From the NCBI RefSeq assembly GCF_037893015.1, contig NC_133661.1:227759157-227823156 (forward strand): a stretch of 64,000 bases of DNA. Direction: 5' to 3'. Within the stretch, counting starts at the first letter, position 1; each line of letters opens with the position of its first letter. The translations under genes were made by a program, and so were the position numbers. This DNA comes from Macrotis lagotis. Lineage: Eukaryota; Chordata; Mammalia; Peramelemorphia; Peramelidae. Of the stretch, positions 60,005 through 64,000 are shown piece by piece. Under the pieces are notes generated by a model, which did no database searches, was not told the DNA's origin, and saw nothing but the letters and a program-made list of their open reading frames with translations.

Positions 60005-60927
60005 ATGAGCAAGCAGAGAAACAAGAGGAAGACCATTGAGAAATATTTTGCATATGAGCCCAAGAAGGATCAAAATACTCAGACTGAAGATGAGGAAGCA
60101 CAAGCTCCTGCATCTAAAGACTCCAAGAAAAACAGAAATTGGGCTCAGGCTATGACAGAGCTCAAAAAACACTTTGAAGATCAAATGAGGGAGTTGGAAG
60201 AAAAACTGAGAAAAGAAAGGAGAGAGAGATGCAGGAAAAACATGAAAATGGAGTCAGCAGCTTAGTCAAGGAAATCCAAAAAATTGCTGAAGAAAATAGC
60301 ATGCTAAAAACCAGCTTAGGTCAAATGGATAAAACAGTTCAAAAAGTTATTGAGGAGAAGAATGTCTTAAAAAGCAAAATTGGCCAGATGGCAAAAGAGA
60401 TAAGAAAACTCTATGAGGAGAACAAATCCTTCAGACAAAGAATAGAATTCAGGGAGATTGATGAATTTACCAGAAATCAGGAATCAATACTTCAAAACCA
60501 AAAAAATGAAAAATTAGAAGAAAATGCGAAATATCTCATTGAAAAAACAACTGATATGGAAAACAAACTTAGGAAAGATAATTTAAAAATTATTGGAATA
60601 CCTGAAAGTCACGATCAGGAAAAAAGCCTTGACATCATTTCCAAAGAATTACTACAGGAAAATTGCCCTGATATTCTAGAAGCAGAGAGCAAAATAGAAA
60701 TGGAGAGAATCCACCGATTCCCCCGAGAAAGAGATCCCAAAAAACCAACCCCCAGGAATATTATAGCCAAGTCCCAGAACTCCCAAGTCAAAGAGAAAAT
60801 ATTACAAGCAGCCAGAATGACACAGTTCAAATATCATGGAGCTGCAGTCAGGATCACACAGGACTTAGCAGCAACTACATTGGAAGCTCGTAGGGCTTGG
60901 AATATAATATACCGGAAGGCAGCTTAG
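60005..60927 (+). pseudogene. LINE ORF1 protein gene of the HAL1-like element, one frameshift
   Basis: The first frame runs from 60005 (MSKQRNKRKTIEKYF) through a Lys/Glu-rich coiled coil. Around 60220-60230, in an 'agagagagatg' stretch, the reading passes to a second frame that continues to 60927. That second frame contains more coiled coil, the RRM entry (KDNLKIIGIPES, about 60575) and the C-terminal domain (ERIHRFPRERDPKKPTPRNI, EKILQAARMTQFKYHGAAVR, ending WNIIYRKAA). This is the domain order of L1 ORF1p, an RNA-binding trimeric chaperone. Apart from the one frameshift no stop interrupts it, so the copy is young. Confidence 0.93.
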
Positions 60928-62440
60928 AATGCAGCTAAGAATGAACCACCCATCAAGGCTGAATGTCCTCTTCCAGGGAAAAAGATGGACTTTGAATGAA
61001 GCAGGGGAATTTCAAATGTTCCTTTTGGAATGGCCAGAGCTGAACAGAAGGTTTGATCTTCAGATAGATACAGGACTCAGGTGAAGCATAGAGATTGGAG
61101 GAGAAGGGGAAAATATGAGGGACTTAATGATGATAAACTGCATGTATTCCTGCATAGAAAAATGACACTGATAATACTCATGAACCTTCTCAGTTAATAG
61201 AGCAGGTAGAGGGAGCTTTTATAGTTGAAGCGCAGGAGAAAGCTGAATTCAAAGATAAAATATGGCGTAAAAATGGAGTCAATAGAAAAAAAAGGAAATG
61301 TAATGGGAGAAAGAAAAAGGAGAGGGGGAATAGTCCAAGATATTTCACATAAGATTTTTTTTTATTACAATGAGCTATTGCAATGATATGGAAGGGGGGA
61401 GGCAAGGGGAAATGAGGGAACGTTTGCTCTCATCAGAGATGGCTAGGAGAGGAAACAGCAAATATACTCAATGGGGTATAGGCATCTGGAGTAAGAAGGA
61501 GGGGGAGCAGGGGGAAGGGGTGGGGATGTGAATAAAGGAGGAGAGGATGGACCATGGGGGAGAGTGGTCAGATATTGCACATTTTCTTTTTTACTTCTTG
61601 CAAGGGGCTGGGATTGGAAGGCCTGTCCAGGATCATGGGGCCAGGTGGATTCTGGGCCTAAAGGGTGGTATGGGGACTCAGGGCTTCTTGGCCCCAGGAC
61701 CAGGGATCTCTGCTGCACCACTCAGCGACCCTACAGCAGAGTCAGAGTGAAAGGAGAGAGAAAAATATAATACATGGTAGTGGAGATATAAGAAAAGAGG
61801 GAGTTGCAATCAGCAATGGCAATGGTGGAAAAATATGGAAGCAACTTTTGCGATGGACTTACCATAAAGAATGCGATCCACCCATGACAGAGTTGTTGGT
61901 GTTGGAACAAAGACTGAAGCACATTTTTTATTATTATTATTTGGGGGAGGGTACAGGGCAAATGGGGCTGGGTGGCCTGCCTGGGGCCACATAGCAGGGT
62001 CATCTTTGGGTGTCTGAGGCCGGATTTGGACCCAGATGCTCCTGGCTCAAGGCCCAATGCTCTGTCTGCCACCCAGCCACCCCTACTATCATTACTATTT
62101 TATTTTATTTTAGGTCTTTTTGTTTTCTTCTTTTTGGTTTTTGCAGGGCAGTGGGGATCGGGTGGCTTGCATGTCACCCGGCTGGGTGATTGTTGGGTCT
62201 ACGGGGCTGGCTGTGGGCTCGGGTGCTCGTGGCTCCAAGGCTGGTGCTTCATCCATTGTGCCACCTGGCCATACCTACAATTCTTACTATTATTTTTTTA
62301 ATTTTAATTTTTTTCTCTCCCCTTTACTTTATTGCCCAAGCAAGTCTGTATTCATGGGGGAGGGGTATTTTGTTTACTCTTAAACAAGAATATTTTATTA
62401 ATGGAAAAAAAACATTTGTACAAAATGAGAATTAAAAAAA
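60928..62440 (+). other. 3' region of HAL1-like element with SINE-like modules
   Basis: No ORF of recognisable type. It contains three consecutive blocks resembling antisense CORE-SINE/tRNA modules at about 61600-61745, 61940-62085 and 62140-62275. Each has a 'ctcctggctcaaggcc...caatgctctgtctgccacc'-type head complement. Blocks two and three are separated by 'attactattttattttatttta'. The same arrangement appears at 220-880. Confidence 0.65.
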
Positions 62441-62616
62441 TAAAAGAAAAAAGAAAAGAAAATAGAAAAGCTGAGAGTTGAATAGAAAATTTGACTTTCA
62501 AATACAAGATGCAAAAGCATTAAAAGGTAAATAGGAAAGAGAAATCATAAAATATTTGTTTATATTGCTACATCAGAAAAATCATATTAATAAAGTGTTT
62601 CTCATTATTAAAAAAA

Positions 62617-64000
62617 AAGAGAAGTCTAAAAGGTAACAAGATCAGACAATAAGCTATCTGGTTTTTTTTTTTTTCTAAATTAAAGGGAATAGTCCTTGCA
62701 CTTTGTTCAAACTCCACAGCTCCTTATCTGGATACAGATGGTACTCTCCTTTACAGACAGCCCCAAATTGTTCACGATTGTTGCACTGATGGAATGAGCA
62801 AGTCCTTCAAGGTTGAACATCACTCCCATGTTGCTGTTAGGATGTACAGTGTTTTTCTGGTTCTGCTCATCTCACTCAGCATCAGGTCATGCAAATCCCT
62901 CCAGGTTTCTCTGAAATCCCATCCCTCCTGGTTTCTGATACAACAATAATGTTCAATGACGTACATATACCACAGTTTTGCTAAGCCATTCCCCAATTGA
63001 AGGACATTTACTGGATTTCCAATTCTTTGCCACCACAAACAGGGCTGCTATAAATATTTTTGTACAAGTAATGTTTTTACCCTTTTTCCTCATCTCTTCA
63101 GGGTATAGACCCAGTAGTGGTATTGCTGGGTCAAAGGGTATGCACATTTTTGTTGCCCTCCCCTTTTGCATTTGTCCAATTGTACTTTCTAAGGTTTTAT
63201 TTTCTTGTTGCTAGGTGCTAATTGTCTCTCCCAAATTTTTAAGCTCCTCCCTTATTTCTTCAAGGAAGTCTTTCTGTGCTGGAGACCAGATTGTATTCTC
63301 CTCAGAGGTTCCAGGTCTCTCTGAGTTAGGGTCTTTCCCTTCCAAGAATTTTTCTATGGATCCACCTTTTCTGCTGACCTTTCTTCATTTTGCTAAGACC
63401 TTGAGTTGGGAGGTGGGGGCTGGTTCACCAGGGCTTGGGATCACTAAAGGCTTTACTCACTGAGTGCAGTTTCCTCTGGCTAGCCAGTAGGAGGTGTAGG
63501 TTGCTTTCTCTGGAGTGTCTGTGATCTTGACTGAAGCCTTCTCCCTTTGCTTAAAGGGAGGAGTTGGAGCTATTGAATTCTTTTGCCTTCAATCAGTGGT
63601 GGTCTTTACCCTGGCCTGAGGTCATTCCTCAGCTGGGCTGGTTCTTCTGCTCACACACCTGGGCCTGAGGCAGAAGTAGTTTGCATTTGTTTGTTTGGGA
63701 GGAGGTCTGAGTTGTAATGGGACCAGAGGAGCCCAGGATGGTGTCCACAGCTCTCCTGCACCAGAACTCTTCCCCCCAGTCCCATCCCCAAGCTCCAGGG
63801 GGACAGTACCAACACCAGCTCCTCTGCTCCCCTGCCGACCCAAGCCCCTGTCGTGCCCCACTGCTAATCCAGCAGATCCGGCTCTCTGGCCCTCAGACTC
63901 CTGGTTCCAATTCAGCTGTCAATCTGGCTGATCCAGGGCTGATCCTCCCTCTGAGCCCAGACTCACCTGCCCAAATTCAGCCAAAGCTGAGGCCGGAGAC
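62617..64000 (-). mobile_element. L1 with ORF1-ORF2 in-frame fusion, antisense (right half; runs off window)
   Basis: Minus-strand reading from the window end: about 600 bases of 5' UTR-like GC-rich DNA, ORF1 N-terminus from about 63393 (MKKGQQKRW, then frameshift; NTIWSPAQKDFLEEIREELK), one stop, then ENKTLESTIGQMQKG. That runs in frame at about 63160 into ORF2 C-terminal RATKMCIPFDPAIPLLGLY. ORF2 tail and 3' UTR follow, then the HAL1-like insertion; the terminus is at 59070. Confidence 0.87.

Larger units (their letters stand above)
59254..62616 (+). mobile_element. Complete HAL1-like element (L1 ORF1 only) with probable 3' transduction
   Basis: Starts AGGAGCTAAGATGGCGACAAG, an L1-type 5' end with a YY1-like AAGATGGCG. 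A GC-rich 5' UTR of about 750 bases, ORF1 (60005-60927) and about 1.5 kb of 3' region without ORF2 follow. A first A-rich stretch lies at 62424-62460, then about 150 bases of extra sequence, AATAAA at 62589-62594 and a poly(A) at 62610-62618. 'aagagaagtc' is duplicated at 59244-59253 and 62617-62626, and the L1 on either side rejoins when the element is removed. Size about 3.36 kb. Confidence 0.88.

Noticed and set aside
42000..64000. EFCAB11 exon 3 and later exons
   Set aside because: I looked for the expected continuation after ...FGYKPSK with splice sites on the plus strand and found none. A profile search could still reveal one I missed.

Overview
This is nuclear DNA from a mammal, almost certainly a marsupial. 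The protein-coding exons are spliced, with canonical GT-AG introns. The background is AT-rich and packed with LINE-1, RTE, L2-like and CORE-SINE copies. The commonest SINE has a tRNA-like head, a core ending in a 'ggcaagccacttaacccc' motif and an A-rich tail. I associate this WSINE1-type family with Australian marsupials, dasyurids in particular; the order-level assignment is from memory. About 2% or less of the window is coding.

Two real genes are present, head to head. On the minus strand lies the 5' half of TDP1 (tyrosyl-DNA phosphodiesterase 1): five coding exons from the start codon at 28666 to the exon at 2851-2885, which carries the first catalytic histidine. The rest of the gene lies beyond position 1. 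On the plus strand lies the 5' end of EFCAB11 (EF-hand protein): the start-codon exon 39768-39842 and exon 41704-41799. I found no later exon before the window end. In human the two genes form a divergent pair. Here the intergenic segment holds two CpG-rich blocks (about 36.0-37.25 kb and 39.44-40.1 kb) separated by a roughly 700-bp degenerate trinucleotide array (37.38-38.08 kb).

Layout: 1-28.7 kb, TDP1 exons and introns with SINEs, a 5'-truncated L1 (7.1-11.2 kb), an L1 3' end (19.3-20.1 kb) and an RTE-like LINE (about 23.85-27.1 kb). 28.7-36 kb, probable TDP1 5' intron with SINEs and microsatellites. 36-40.1 kb, promoter zone. 41.2-41.6 kb, candidate solo LTR just upstream of EFCAB11 exon 2. 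42-46.6 kb, nested minus-strand L1s. 47-48.5 kb, old L2/CR1-like LINE. 50.2-54.9 kb, decayed endogenous retrovirus whose ends look like those of a retrotransposed viral RNA. 55.2-56.6 kb, inverted pair of L2-like LINE fragments. 56.7-64 kb, minus-strand L1s, one of them split by a complete 3.4-kb L1-ORF1-only (HAL1-like) element with a probable 3' transduction.

The most notable points are: the HAL1-like element and two further 3'-end copies of it in the window; three L1s with different ORF1-to-ORF2 internal deletions; the retroviral insertion with R-U5-PBS ... U3-R-poly(A) structure and degenerate target-site duplication; and LINE/SINE orientation that flips at the promoter, so that copies are mostly antisense to both genes. 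Boundaries of repeats are by eye and good to about 5-30 bases unless a target-site duplication is cited.
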